13,555 nt of DNA from an uncultured Lentisphaeria bacterium (lineage in GTDB: Bacteria > Verrucomicrobiota > Lentisphaeria > Victivallales > Victivallaceae), in NCBI GenBank assembly GCA_937888615.1, contig CALABZ010000418.1, positions 1 through 13,555 of the forward strand, in the 5' to 3' direction. Shown here piece by piece: positions 1 through 6,773 of this stretch (position 1 is the stretch's first letter; every line of letters begins with the position of its first letter). The translations under genes were made by a program, and so were the position numbers. The notes under the pieces were generated by a model. It was given only the letters and a program-made list of their open reading frames with translations, ran no database searches and was not told the origin of the DNA.

Positions 1-7
1 CAGGTTA

Positions 8-2125
8 TCAAGCATTAATTCTATAAATTCCTTTAATTATTAACGGAATCAGGATAAAGCTTCCGCAGGAATATTCAATGGTGTTTCGCTGATTTTCCGC
101 CGATATTTTCGGATTATTGACGAGCCCGGTGATTCTCGGTACAAGCGTGGGAAGGAGCTTGGCCAGATATTCGCGCCGGGTGAAATCCGGCGGCAGGACG
201 ATTTCGTCAACCGTCAGCGCGTCAAGCAGTTTCCCGGTCCCGGCAGTATAATCTTTGAGCCCGCGGATGAAAACAAGTCTGGCAATCCGGTCGATCCCAC
301 GCGAACGTAAAAGATACGACATCGCCGAAGCCGCCTCGTAGGACGGCGCATTGATCACGACCGCTTCGTCGCCGCCACCCCCGACGATCGCCAGCACCGG
401 AACATTCGAGTTGCCGCCGTGCATCACAATGACCGTCGGCGGCTGCGACAGCACCTGGATGTGCCAGAATCCCGCCGTCACCAGGACCACTGCCGCCCCG
501 CCAAGAATAAACGCCCGGCGGCGCACTCCCAACAGGACCGTCAGCCCCGCGAAAAAGATAAACAACGACCATAACGGCGGTTGCACACACCGTATATTGC
601 CCGCGAATTCATAGAAGAAATCGCAAATCCCCCGCATCAACTCCAGAATGAATTCGACCGCATACGCCGCCTGCGGCAATATCGCCGTCAACGCCGCCAA
701 CGGATAAAGCAGCCAGACCAGCGGCAGCAGCAGCAAGTTCGCTGCCACCGAAAACGGCACGTAAATCCCCTGATAGTACAACGCAATCGCGCTCCCCGCC
801 AGCCATGCGGTGGCACAGCCGCAGAGCGCGCCGCAAAACCGGGGGCCGTATCGGGCGGTCAGGCGGTCGCGGAGGGTCCGGTACGCAGGCGGAATCCAGC
901 GGCGGCGCTCAAAAGTAATGTCATTGATCCGGGACACGATCCCGGCGGACAGGATCAGGAACCCCACCGTGATAAAGGAATATTGGAATCCCATGTCAAA
1001 GAGGTATCCCGGCTGGAACAACAACAGCAGCGAAGCCGCCGCGAGCACCAGATTCAGCCCCGGCGTTTTCAACAGGGCTCCCCGACAAATACACCATACG
1101 GCGATCATGGTAAAGGCGCGGACCGACGGAGCGTTCATGCCTGTTGCCAACACATACAGCAGAACCACCGGCGGAATCAACCAGTAACGCCATCGGAACG
1201 GCACGCCGCGCAAAAGCAATCCCACCAACAGTGCCACGATCCCCACATGAAGCCCGCTGACGGTGAAAATATGGACGGTGCCGCTAAAGATGAAGCTCCG
1301 CCGCGCTTCACGGTCCACCCCCTGCGGACAGCCGAAAAGCAATGCGGCGATCATGCCTTTGTTTTCATCGTCGCGTATCGGAGCGGTAACGACGGCGAGA
1401 ATGCGTTCGCGTCCGCGCAAGATCAGTCGGTATCCGCGTTGCAGGAAATTCAGTTCACCGTCGCACGCCTCGCGCCCTGAGGCGTAGAAAATTCGCCGGA
1501 TGCCGCGGTTTTCCAGATAAGCGCCATAATCGAAACCGAGGACTTCGCGACGCTCCTGCTTCAACGATACCGAATCCGGGTACACGACGGTCGAGCGGTA
1601 CAGGCACTCCTGCCCAGGACGACGGAAAGTTCCGGGCAGCACCAGAAAGTCGCCGTAAAACGGAGCCGCTTCCTCGGCGCGGACCATGATTTTGCCGGAA
1701 ACCGGGGTGAATGCTTTTTCACCGTTCAGCTTGAGCGCGAGCAGTTCCGCCCGGAAAAAAGTGGGGGGCGGCAGCCACGGCAGTTTTTTGCCGCCATACG
1801 CGGTGTCGGTGACACGGACGAGGATTTCGGCGGCGGCGTCGCGTCCGTCAAGTTTATGCAGATAGGATGACGACGGTTCATGGGAGGCAAACCAAACCGA
1901 GATCACGGTAGCCGCCGCCGCGACCGCAAACGCCAATGCCCGGCGCTTCGAAACAATCCAAAAGATCAGCAGAAACAGCACCGGCACGGCGGGCAGACAA
2001 ACGATGGCGCAAACAATCCCCGCCAGAATGAACAGCGCCGGATAAAAACGAAATAACGGTTGCGTCCGTCGGCAAAGCTCAGCGGTACTTTTGCGCCAGT
2101 TCGCGAAGTGTTTCATAAAATTCAT
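8..2125 (-). CDS. comEC: ComEC/Rec2-type DNA uptake channel with degenerate beta-lactamase tail
   Basis: Inner-membrane channel protein of the ComEC/Rec2 family, which in competent bacteria carries single-stranded DNA into the cytoplasm. Numbered from the ATG at 2125 (705 aa): two hydrophobic segments at about 28-56 and 64-80; a soluble N-terminal domain at about 95-225 containing FDYGAYLENRGI, the usual ComEC N-domain signature; then the competence domain with the hallmark HIFTVSGLHVG (H285, SGLH 290-293) and many membrane helices to about residue 565. The last 140 residues occupy the place of the metallo-beta-lactamase domain. They keep its SRGIDRIARLVF strand-helix pattern, but the HxHxDH metal motif is replaced by RGLKDYTAG, so nuclease activity there is unlikely. 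The frame is open back to 2293, but the upstream part shadows the PHP gene, so I place the start at 2125 (2116 is also possible; neither has a good ribosome site). It overlaps the 3' end of the PHP gene by about 47 bp and is probably co-transcribed with it. The stop lies 7 bp from the window edge. Confidence 0.88.
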   Translation of the reverse strand: MNFMKHFANWRKSTAELCRRTQPLFRFYPALFILAGIVCAIVCLPAVPVLFLLIFWIVSKRRALAFAVAAAATVISVWFASHEPSSSYLHKLDGRDAAAEILVRVTDTAYGGKKLPWLPPPTFFRAELLALKLNGEKAFTPVSGKIMVRAEEAAPFYGDFLVLPGTFRRPGQECLYRSTVVYPDSVSLKQERREVLGFDYGAYLENRGIRRIFYASGREACDGELNFLQRGYRLILRGRERILAVVTAPIRDDENKGMIAALLFGCPQGVDREARRSFIFSGTVHIFTVSGLHVGIVALLVGLLLRGVPFRWRYWLIPPVVLLYVLATGMNAPSVRAFTMIAVWCICRGALLKTPGLNLVLAAASLLLLFQPGYLFDMGFQYSFITVGFLILSAGIVSRINDITFERRRWIPPAYRTLRDRLTARYGPRFCGALCGCATAWLAGSAIALYYQGIYVPFSVAANLLLLPLVWLLYPLAALTAILPQAAYAVEFILELMRGICDFFYEFAGNIRCVQPPLWSLFIFFAGLTVLLGVRRRAFILGGAAVVLVTAGFWHIQVLSQPPTVIVMHGGNSNVPVLAIVGGGGDEAVVINAPSYEAASAMSYLLRSRGIDRIARLVFIRGLKDYTAGTGKLLDALTVDEIVLPPDFTRREYLAKLLPTLVPRITGLVNNPKISAENQRNTIEYSCGSFILIPLIIKGIYRINA

Positions 2126-2942
2126 AAGGCACCCGGAGACCGCCGCCGCCCGTACCCATGCGGGTTTCGCTGTAGGCGGCGCCGTGGTAATCCGAACCGC
2201 CGGACATGGCCAACTCGAATTCAGCAGCGTAGTTACGCAACATTTCGGTCTGTTCCGCATTGAAACTGGTGTAATAGACTTCGATGGCGTCAATTCCGGC
2301 GTGTTTCAGGTATTTAAGGGCTTTACGGCACCAGTGGTATTCGTTGGGCTGGCGGAAAATCGGATGCGCCCACACCGCCACGCCGCCGGCATGATGAATC
2401 TGACAGATGGCTTCAACGGGTGTAGTGAGGGCTCGCGGGGCGTAGGCGGGACGTCCTTTTTTCAGGAGTTTGTCAAAAACGTCCTGCAAAACCTGGAACT
2501 CGTCGTATTTCTCCAGCAGAATCCGGGCGATATGCGGACGCCCGACCACGTCGCCGCCGGCAATCGCGGCGACTTCGTCCAACGTGATATCATAGCCGCG
2601 GGCCTGAAGTTTGGTGATGATTTTTTCGTTGCGTTCATGCCGTTTATGGCAGATATCGTTGAGAAATGCGTTCAGTTCCGGCGAATGATGATCGATGAAA
2701 AGCCCGACGATATGGACTTCGCGACGGTCAAACGCGGTCGAGATTTCAACTCCCGGCACCGCGATGACGTTCCGACCGGTAGCGGCCTGGAGAAACGCAT
2801 CCACGCCGGCCACGGTGTCGTGGTCGGTCAATGCCGCCGCCGCCAGATGCAACTCTTCCGCCATGTCAATCAGTTCGGCGGGAGTCAGACTGCCGTCCGA
2901 CGCGGTACTGTGAATATGCAGGTCGATTAACGGTTTTTCCAT
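2079..2942 (-). CDS. PHP-domain phosphoesterase (RNase AM / YciV type)
   Basis: A 287-aa single-domain PHP (polymerase and histidinol phosphatase) protein of the TrpH/YciV group. Characterised members remove phosphate from 3',5'-nucleoside bisphosphates or trim RNA 5' ends (E. coli RNase AM); the exact substrate here is inferred. The metal ligands expected for the family are visible: DLHIHS (D7, H9, H11), D16, TDHD (H41), GVEIS (E66), H77, GRPH (H137), WAHP (H193) and the C-terminal SDYHG (D251, H253), with the typical insertion between residues 100 and 170. Length is normal. The ATG at 2942 follows an AGGAG box at about 2950-2954 (minus strand) with 7-8 nt spacing. It is the first gene of a minus-strand pair with comEC and diverges from dksA across a 122-bp gap. 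No clear sigma70 promoter could be fixed for this side. Confidence 0.9.
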   Translation of the reverse strand: MEKPLIDLHIHSTASDGSLTPAELIDMAEELHLAAAALTDHDTVAGVDAFLQAATGRNVIAVPGVEISTAFDRREVHIVGLFIDHHSPELNAFLNDICHKRHERNEKIITKLQARGYDITLDEVAAIAGGDVVGRPHIARILLEKYDEFQVLQDVFDKLLKKGRPAYAPRALTTPVEAICQIHHAGGVAVWAHPIFRQPNEYHWCRKALKYLKHAGIDAIEVYYTSFNAEQTEMLRNYAAEFELAMSGGSDYHGAAYSETRMGTGGGGLRVPYEFYETLRELAQKYR

Positions 2943-2991
2943 AAAATAACTCCTGAACTTCCTAATTTAGTGCGTCTATGCGAAATTACCA

Positions 2992-3019
2992 TTGAAATAT
3001 CACTTTTTTATGCTATATT
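2992..3019 (+). promoter_or_regulatory. sigma70-type promoter of the dksA-lspA-miaA operon
   Basis: TTGAAA at 2992-2997 and TATATT at 3014-3019 are separated by 16 bp. The -10 is preceded by TGC, an extended -10 element. The predicted transcription start near 3026 leaves a leader of about 40 nt. A short palindrome, CCTGA-ATA-TCAGG (3032-3044), lies just inside the leader and could be an operator or a small hairpin; that role is only a guess. Confidence 0.7.
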
Positions 3020-3064
3020 AGTCAGCTAAATCCTGAATATCAGGCAATTTACCAGAGGTGAGAT

Positions 3065-3478
3065 ATGGCAAAGACCCGGACCCCTAAGACAACAAAGCAG
3101 ACAAGTGCCAATAAAAAATATTACGACCTGCTGATGCAGGCACGCAACCAGCTCACCGGCAGGATGCAAATACGTCTGGAAGGGGCATTGAATTCGGATA
3201 ATCTGGACAAGCGCGGCGTCACCACCCACATGGCCGATGTCAGCAGCGACAGTTCCCGCAATGAGTTCGAACTCCAGCTCCTGACCGAAGACGGCAATGT
3301 CCTCGAAATGATCGACCAGGCACTTGATCGTCTGGAAGAAGGCGAATACGGCTTCTGCCTGGACTGCGGGCAGGCCATTTCCGAAGCCCGTCTTGAATTC
3401 CGTCCTTACGCCATGTATTGCACGACCTGCAAATCCATTCGCGAAAAAAACAACGGACGCAATCCCCATGCTGAGTAA
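3065..3478 (+). CDS. dksA: TraR/DksA-family zinc-finger transcription regulator
   Basis: A 137-aa member of the TraR/DksA family, proteins that enter the RNA polymerase secondary channel and modulate promoter output, often with ppGpp. A charged N-terminal tail (1-17) precedes a coiled-coil hairpin at about 18-90, then a four-cysteine zinc finger: C98-x2-C101 and C119-x2-C122. At the coiled-coil tip the sequence is HMADVSSDS (D58, D62) rather than the E. coli DPVDRA arrangement. That pattern is usual, from memory, for Chlamydia and Planctomycetes-Verrucomicrobia homologues, so ppGpp/DksA behaviour should not be copied over from E. coli. The ATG at 3065 has an AGAGGTGAG ribosome site immediately upstream, with short spacing. 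It is the first gene of the operon and overlaps lspA by 11 bp. Confidence 0.9.
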   Translation: MAKTRTPKTTKQTSANKKYYDLLMQARNQLTGRMQIRLEGALNSDNLDKRGVTTHMADVSSDSSRNEFELQLLTEDGNVLEMIDQALDRLEEGEYGFCLDCGQAISEARLEFRPYAMYCTTCKSIREKNNGRNPHAE

Positions 3479-4028
3479 CCTGATCCAGAAAGATCTGCCG
3501 GTGAACCCGCGCGAACGCCACATCATCGCCTGGGCCGCCGGATTCGGCGCCATTATGCTGATCATCGATCAATTGACCAAAGTTCTGGCCGCACATTACC
3601 TTCGCGGCTCCCATATCAGCATCATCCCGAATTTCTTCGATCTCGTTTATGTGACCAACAAAGGCGCCGCCTGGGGCATCCTGCAGGGCAAAGTCTGGCT
3701 GCTGCTGATCATCGGCATCGCGGTGGCGGCGGCGGCGCTCTGTTTCATGCGCTGGCTGACCGAGGGCAAAACCGAGCGCTACTGGGCGCTATTCCTTATC
3801 CTCAGCGGCATCGTCGGCAATTCCATCGACCGCATCTGGCGGGGCGAAGTCATCGACTTCCTCGATTTTTATTACAAAAACAGTCACTGGCCCGCGTTCA
3901 ACGTCGCGGACACGGCCATCTGTGTCGGACTGGGCATCTACTTCCTCTCGGTCCTGATTCATCCCTCCCATGACAAACAGAAGGGACGGCACGAAACCGC
4001 CGCCGCGCCCGCGTCGGGCGATGAATAA
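3468..4028 (+). CDS. lspA: Lipoprotein signal peptidase (signal peptidase II)
   Basis: Inner-membrane aspartyl protease that cleaves the signal peptide of prolipoproteins after lipid attachment to the lipobox cysteine. The 186-aa protein has four hydrophobic helices (about 21-42, 76-94, 106-123, 147-164) and all family signatures: DQLTK (D34), NKGAAWG (64-70), and the catalytic pair in GNSIDR (N118, D121) and FNVAD (D148). It is a little longer than E. coli LspA (164 aa) because of an 18-residue N-terminal lead and a hydrophilic tail. The ATG at 3468 lies inside the end of dksA (11-bp overlap) and has no good ribosome site, so translation is probably coupled; the open frame upstream of it only shadows dksA. 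Likely substrates within the window are the two lipoproteins at 8671-9027 and 9173-9382. Confidence 0.95.
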   Translation: MLSNLIQKDLPVNPRERHIIAWAAGFGAIMLIIDQLTKVLAAHYLRGSHISIIPNFFDLVYVTNKGAAWGILQGKVWLLLIIGIAVAAAALCFMRWLTEGKTERYWALFLILSGIVGNSIDRIWRGEVIDFLDFYYKNSHWPAFNVADTAICVGLGIYFLSVLIHPSHDKQKGRHETAAAPASGDE

Positions 4029-4905
4029 GATTCTGGTCATCTGCGGCCCTACCGCGTCCGGAAAAAGCGACCTCGCTTTGCGAATCGCCACCGAAACGGG
4101 CGGCGAAATCATTTCCGCCGACTCCATGCAGTTGTACAAAGGACTCGATATCGGCACGGCCAAGCCGTCCGAGGACGAACGGCGGCGCGTACCACATCAC
4201 CTGATTGATGTGTTCGATTTTTCGAAACGGGTGGATGTCTATGTTTTTCTGGAATTGGCGGAACAGGCCATCCGCGAAATCCATTCGCGGGGACGACTGC
4301 CGGTGATCGCGGGCGGAACCGGCATGTACATCCGGGCGCTGTTGTACGGACTGGACCCCCTGCCCGGCAATCGCGAACTCCGCGCCGAGCTTGACCGGCT
4401 TTATGATCACGACGAGGGGTTCGTCCGGCTGAAAGAACTCATGCGCGAAAAATCACCGGACGACTACGAACGCTGGCACAACCATCGCCGCAAGTTGATC
4501 CGCGCCCTCGAAGTCCATACCCTCACCGGACAGTCCATCACCACACTGCAAACTCTGCACCGTCCCCAACTGCGCTATGACGCCACCGTCTGGAATCTGG
4601 TCCGGGACCGTGAAGAACTGAAACAGCGCATCGTCCTGCGCACGGACCTGATGCTGGAAGCGGGCTGGGTAGAGGAAGCCCGCACCGCCATTGCGAGGGG
4701 ACTTCTCGAAGCACCGACCGCCTGGCAGGCGCTCGGCTACAGCATTATCGGCGAACACCTGGACGGCAAAATCGATTATGAAACGATGCGCCAGCGAATC
4801 ATCACCGCCACCTGGCAGTTTGCACGCCGCCAGATCACCTGGTTCAAACACCAGCACCCGGAAGCGGTCGTTCAACCCCATCCATGGGACCATCTGCATT
4901 TTTGA
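4021..4905 (+). CDS. miaA: tRNA dimethylallyltransferase
   Basis: Transfers the dimethylallyl group from DMAPP to N6 of A37 in tRNAs that read UNN codons (the i6A/ms2i6A pathway). The 294-aa protein has normal length. Visible motifs: P-loop GPTASGKS (9-16), ISADSMQLYKGLDIGTAKP with catalytic D34, HHLIDV (59-64), VIAGGTGMYIRALLYG (95-110), the RRKLIRALEV helix (about 159-168), TAWQALGY and the C-terminal QFARRQITWFK that closes on the tRNA. The ATG at 4021 overlaps the end of lspA by 8 bp, giving a tight dksA-lspA-miaA operon; an in-frame ATG at 3970 would add a proline/arginine-rich tail outside the family and is rejected. The 3' end overlaps the convergent DeoR-family gene by 62 bp, with no terminator hairpin visible between them. 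Confidence 0.96.
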   Translation: MNKILVICGPTASGKSDLALRIATETGGEIISADSMQLYKGLDIGTAKPSEDERRRVPHHLIDVFDFSKRVDVYVFLELAEQAIREIHSRGRLPVIAGGTGMYIRALLYGLDPLPGNRELRAELDRLYDHDEGFVRLKELMREKSPDDYERWHNHRRKLIRALEVHTLTGQSITTLQTLHRPQLRYDATVWNLVRDREELKQRIVLRTDLMLEAGWVEEARTAIARGLLEAPTAWQALGYSIIGEHLDGKIDYETMRQRIITATWQFARRQITWFKHQHPEAVVQPHPWDHLHF

Positions 4906-5698
4906 CTGAGCCCGCCAATGAGTCTTTGGCAGGCGGAACAGTGATGACCCGGATACCCTGTGCCCGAATGGCGTTCAACAATACGCGATTGCGGGGGCTT
5001 TCGGTGGTGATCAGAATATCAATGTCTTTCCACGGGGCCAGGTGGCAGTACCCCTGCTCCCGGAATTTGTTCTGATCCGCCAGCACAATAACGGTCCGAG
5101 CGTGTTTGATCATGGTGCGCTGAACTCCGACGGCGTTGTCATCGGTTTCGATCAGACCGTATTCGTCGAGTCCGGGCACACTGGTGATCAGGAAATCGGC
5201 CCGATAACCCGCCGCGCCCAGTTCCGCCTTGTAACCGGTCAGCATGTTGCCCTGGCGGTCAAGTGTGCCGCCGGTCAGGATGATTTCCGGGCCTGCCGCC
5301 CCCGGGAAACGCTGGTTCAACAGTTCCGCCAACGTCACCGAATCGGTGATAAAAGTACCGCTGGAAATGAATTTACCAAGAAACAATGTGGTAGAACCAC
5401 TATGGACAAAGGTGACAGAATCCGGTTTCAGGAATTCCAGTGCCTTGCGGGCCAGTTGTTCTTTTTCATGCGACTGCCATTGTTTGCGCAGCAGGAAGGG
5501 AATGGCGATATTGGGATTGCTGGACACCGCCTTCAACCCACCGTGAAAACGCACCGCACTGCCCGAATGCGCGATCATATTGAAAATCCGTCGCACCGTT
5601 GCCTCGCTGACTCCCAGCAGGGCGCAGGCCTCCGCAGTACCGATGGTTTCGTGACTGTCGAGGTATTGGAGTATTTTTACGGCCTGTTCTTTTTTCAT
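4844..5698 (-). CDS. DeoR/GlpR-family transcriptional repressor
   Basis: A 284-aa DeoR-family regulator: an N-terminal winged helix-turn-helix at about 4-55 (ACALLGVSEATVRRIFNMI is the recognition region), a linker, and a DeoR C-terminal sensor domain of the ribose-5-phosphate isomerase-like fold that binds a phosphorylated sugar or polyol. Sensor motifs are FVHSGSTT (97-104; the family usually has D where H99 stands), LTGGTLD (142-148), DEYGLIETDD and VLADQNKF (205-212). The last 25 residues (DSLAGSVKNADG onward) are an extension whose DNA is also the end of miaA. I chose the ATG at 5698, not one at 5737, because AGGAAGG lies 6 nt upstream and the shorter form starts like family members. It diverges from the GDPD gene, shares an intergenic region rich in repeated boxes, and probably represses both itself and the glycerophosphate genes; the effector may be a glycerol phosphate (inferred). 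Confidence 0.88.
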   Translation of the reverse strand: MKKEQAVKILQYLDSHETIGTAEACALLGVSEATVRRIFNMIAHSGSAVRFHGGLKAVSSNPNIAIPFLLRKQWQSHEKEQLARKALEFLKPDSVTFVHSGSTTLFLGKFISSGTFITDSVTLAELLNQRFPGAAGPEIILTGGTLDRQGNMLTGYKAELGAAGYRADFLITSVPGLDEYGLIETDDNAVGVQRTMIKHARTVIVLADQNKFREQGYCHLAPWKDIDILITTESPRNRVLLNAIRAQGIRVITVPPAKDSLAGSVKNADGPMDGVERPLPGAGV

Positions 5699-5716
5699 GC
5701 TTTGCCTTCCTGGTGT

Positions 5717-5744
5717 ACTATAACTTTTTCCAATCACAAATCAA
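5717..5744 (-). promoter_or_regulatory. Predicted promoter of the DeoR-family gene
   Basis: On the minus strand TTGATT (5744-5739) and TATAGT (5722-5717) are spaced by 16 bp, placing the transcript start about 10-15 nt before the ribosome site of the repressor gene. The -35 overlaps one of the TCAATCA boxes (5741-5747), which would fit autorepression. Confidence 0.5.
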
Positions 5745-5823
5745 TCATCAAAATGAATATTCAATCAAAAATATTGAATGAAATCAGAATTATTGCTTCT
5801 ATTTTTGCGGCAATGATTGATTT
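5730..5823. promoter_or_regulatory. Putative multi-box operator between repressor and GDPD gene
   Basis: TCAATCA occurs at 5741-5747 and 5761-5767 (start-to-start 20 bp, about two helical turns) and in reverse as TGATTGA at 5815-5821; a 6/7 match (CCAATCA) lies at 5730-5736. The outer copies belong to a perfect 11-bp inverted repeat, AAATCAATCAT (5738-5748) and ATGATTGATTT (5813-5823). Inside is a second inverted repeat, ATTCAAT-N7-ATTGAAT (5758-5778). The arrangement suggests binding sites for the DeoR-type protein on both sides of a loop; binding is inferred. The right-hand box abuts TATGAT (5823-5828), a candidate -10 for the GDPD gene without a convincing -35. Confidence 0.55.
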
Positions 5824-5869
5824 ATGATCGTTTCCGGTTATCTTTATGAGGTAAAAGGAGCAGGACTCT

Positions 5870-6595
5870 ATGGAAAAGAACACGATTGGAATCAACGCCC
5901 ACCGCGGGATACCCGCCATTTACCCGGAAAACAGCCTCATATCATTTGAACAGGCAGCGAAATTGCCGGTGGACGCCATCGAATTCGACGTCCACCTGAC
6001 CTGGGACAAAGAAATGGTGGTCACCCACGACGACCAGATCAACCGCTGCAGCAACGGACGCGGGCTTGTCCGCGATTTCACGCTCGAAGAACTTCGCCAG
6101 TTCGATTTCGGCGCCTGGAAAAGCCCGGAATTTGCAGAAACCCGGATTCCGACACTGGCCGAAACCATCGAAACCATCCATGCCGTCACCCCCCGGATGC
6201 GGCTGTTGATTGAAATCAAGGAGGGGGATATCGAATGCGCCGCCGCCGTCCTGAAATTCGTACAAGACCGTGGATTACTGGAGCAGAGTATGTTGTCGAG
6301 TTTTCACTACAATGTGTTGAAATTTCTACGGCAGACCGAGCCGGCGGTGAAACTCCATGGCAACGACGCCACTGCGGAGGGCGATCCCGACGGCGTATCG
6401 GCATTGATCGACAGCATCGGGATTCAGGCCGGATTCGCCACCCCCGAACGCATCAATTATTACAAAGGAAAAGGGATCAAGGTCGATTCCTGGGTAATCA
6501 ATGACGAAGAAGCCTTGAAGCAAGCCATCGCCAACGGCACCGAAAGCGTCACCACCAACGTGCCGGACCTGTTGTGCCGGTGGCTGGGCCGCTAG
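5870..6595 (+). CDS. Glycerophosphodiester phosphodiesterase (GDPD family)
   Basis: Hydrolyses glycerophosphodiesters (deacylated phospholipids) to a glycerol phosphate and an alcohol. The 241-aa protein is a bare GDPD TIM barrel with no signal peptide, so it is expected in the cytoplasm. Family residues are present: HRG (H11, R12), PENS (E20), EFDVH (E38, D40, H42), THDD (H53, D54), LIEIKEG (E115, K117) and the late VDSWVIND strand (W208 region). The ATG at 5870 is preceded by AAAGGAG (5854-5860) at 9-nt spacing. It faces the DeoR-type repressor and precedes the glycerol-1-phosphate dehydrogenase by 178 bp, which suggests it supplies glycerol phosphate for that enzyme. Substrate stereochemistry (sn-1 or sn-3) cannot be read from the sequence. 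Confidence 0.93.
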   Translation: MEKNTIGINAHRGIPAIYPENSLISFEQAAKLPVDAIEFDVHLTWDKEMVVTHDDQINRCSNGRGLVRDFTLEELRQFDFGAWKSPEFAETRIPTLAETIETIHAVTPRMRLLIEIKEGDIECAAAVLKFVQDRGLLEQSMLSSFHYNVLKFLRQTEPAVKLHGNDATAEGDPDGVSALIDSIGIQAGFATPERINYYKGKGIKVDSWVINDEEALKQAIANGTESVTTNVPDLLCRWLGR

Positions 6596-6596
6596 T

Positions 6597-6719
6597 ATGA
6601 AATTTAAAAATTTTCGCCACCGGGTGCTACCCGGACGCGGTCCAGCAGTCAGGCGCAGGAAAACATATCCGCCCTGGTCTTTCGACGAGAGCAAAGATCA
6701 GTGGTATCTCCCTGAATAA
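6597..6719 (+). CDS. Possible 40-aa small protein after the GDPD gene
   Basis: An ORF too short for usual gene finders starts with ATG one base after the GDPD stop codon (TAG-T-ATG) and runs 40 codons to TAA at 6717. The product begins MKFKNFRHRVLPGRG, is very basic in the first half and ends in an aromatic/acidic stretch, WSFDESKDQWYLPE. It has no membrane segment or known domain. The close junction would allow translational coupling, but no clear ribosome site is present, and two AGG codons and low third-position G+C differ from the neighbours. The same DNA forms small hairpins (CCGGGT-GCT-ACCCGG at 6620-6634 and GGAC-GCG-GTCC at 6633-6643), so it may instead be a structured leader or an intergenic repeat. 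Confidence 0.25.
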   Translation: MKFKNFRHRVLPGRGPAVRRRKTYPPWSFDESKDQWYLPE

Positions 6720-6773
6720 AAAAGAGATAATTATAATTCAACTATAAAAGAAGAAAAAAAAGGACCAGACACG

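Noticed and set aside
581..1480. Long plus-strand ORF of about 299 codons across comEC
   Set aside because: Gln/Arg-rich translation without domain features, antisense to a well-supported comEC; a G+C-driven shadow.
2126..2293. N-terminal extension of ComEC reading back to 2293
   Set aside because: The added residues are a shadow of the PHP gene in another frame, with no membrane or family character; starts at 2125 or 2116 fit ComEC better.
2091..2930. 279-codon plus-strand ORF across the PHP gene
   Set aside because: Antisense shadow of a protein with a full set of PHP metal ligands.
6620..6643. Hairpins after the GDPD gene as an intrinsic terminator
   Set aside because: The stems are short and no T tract follows; kept only as possible structure in the segment.
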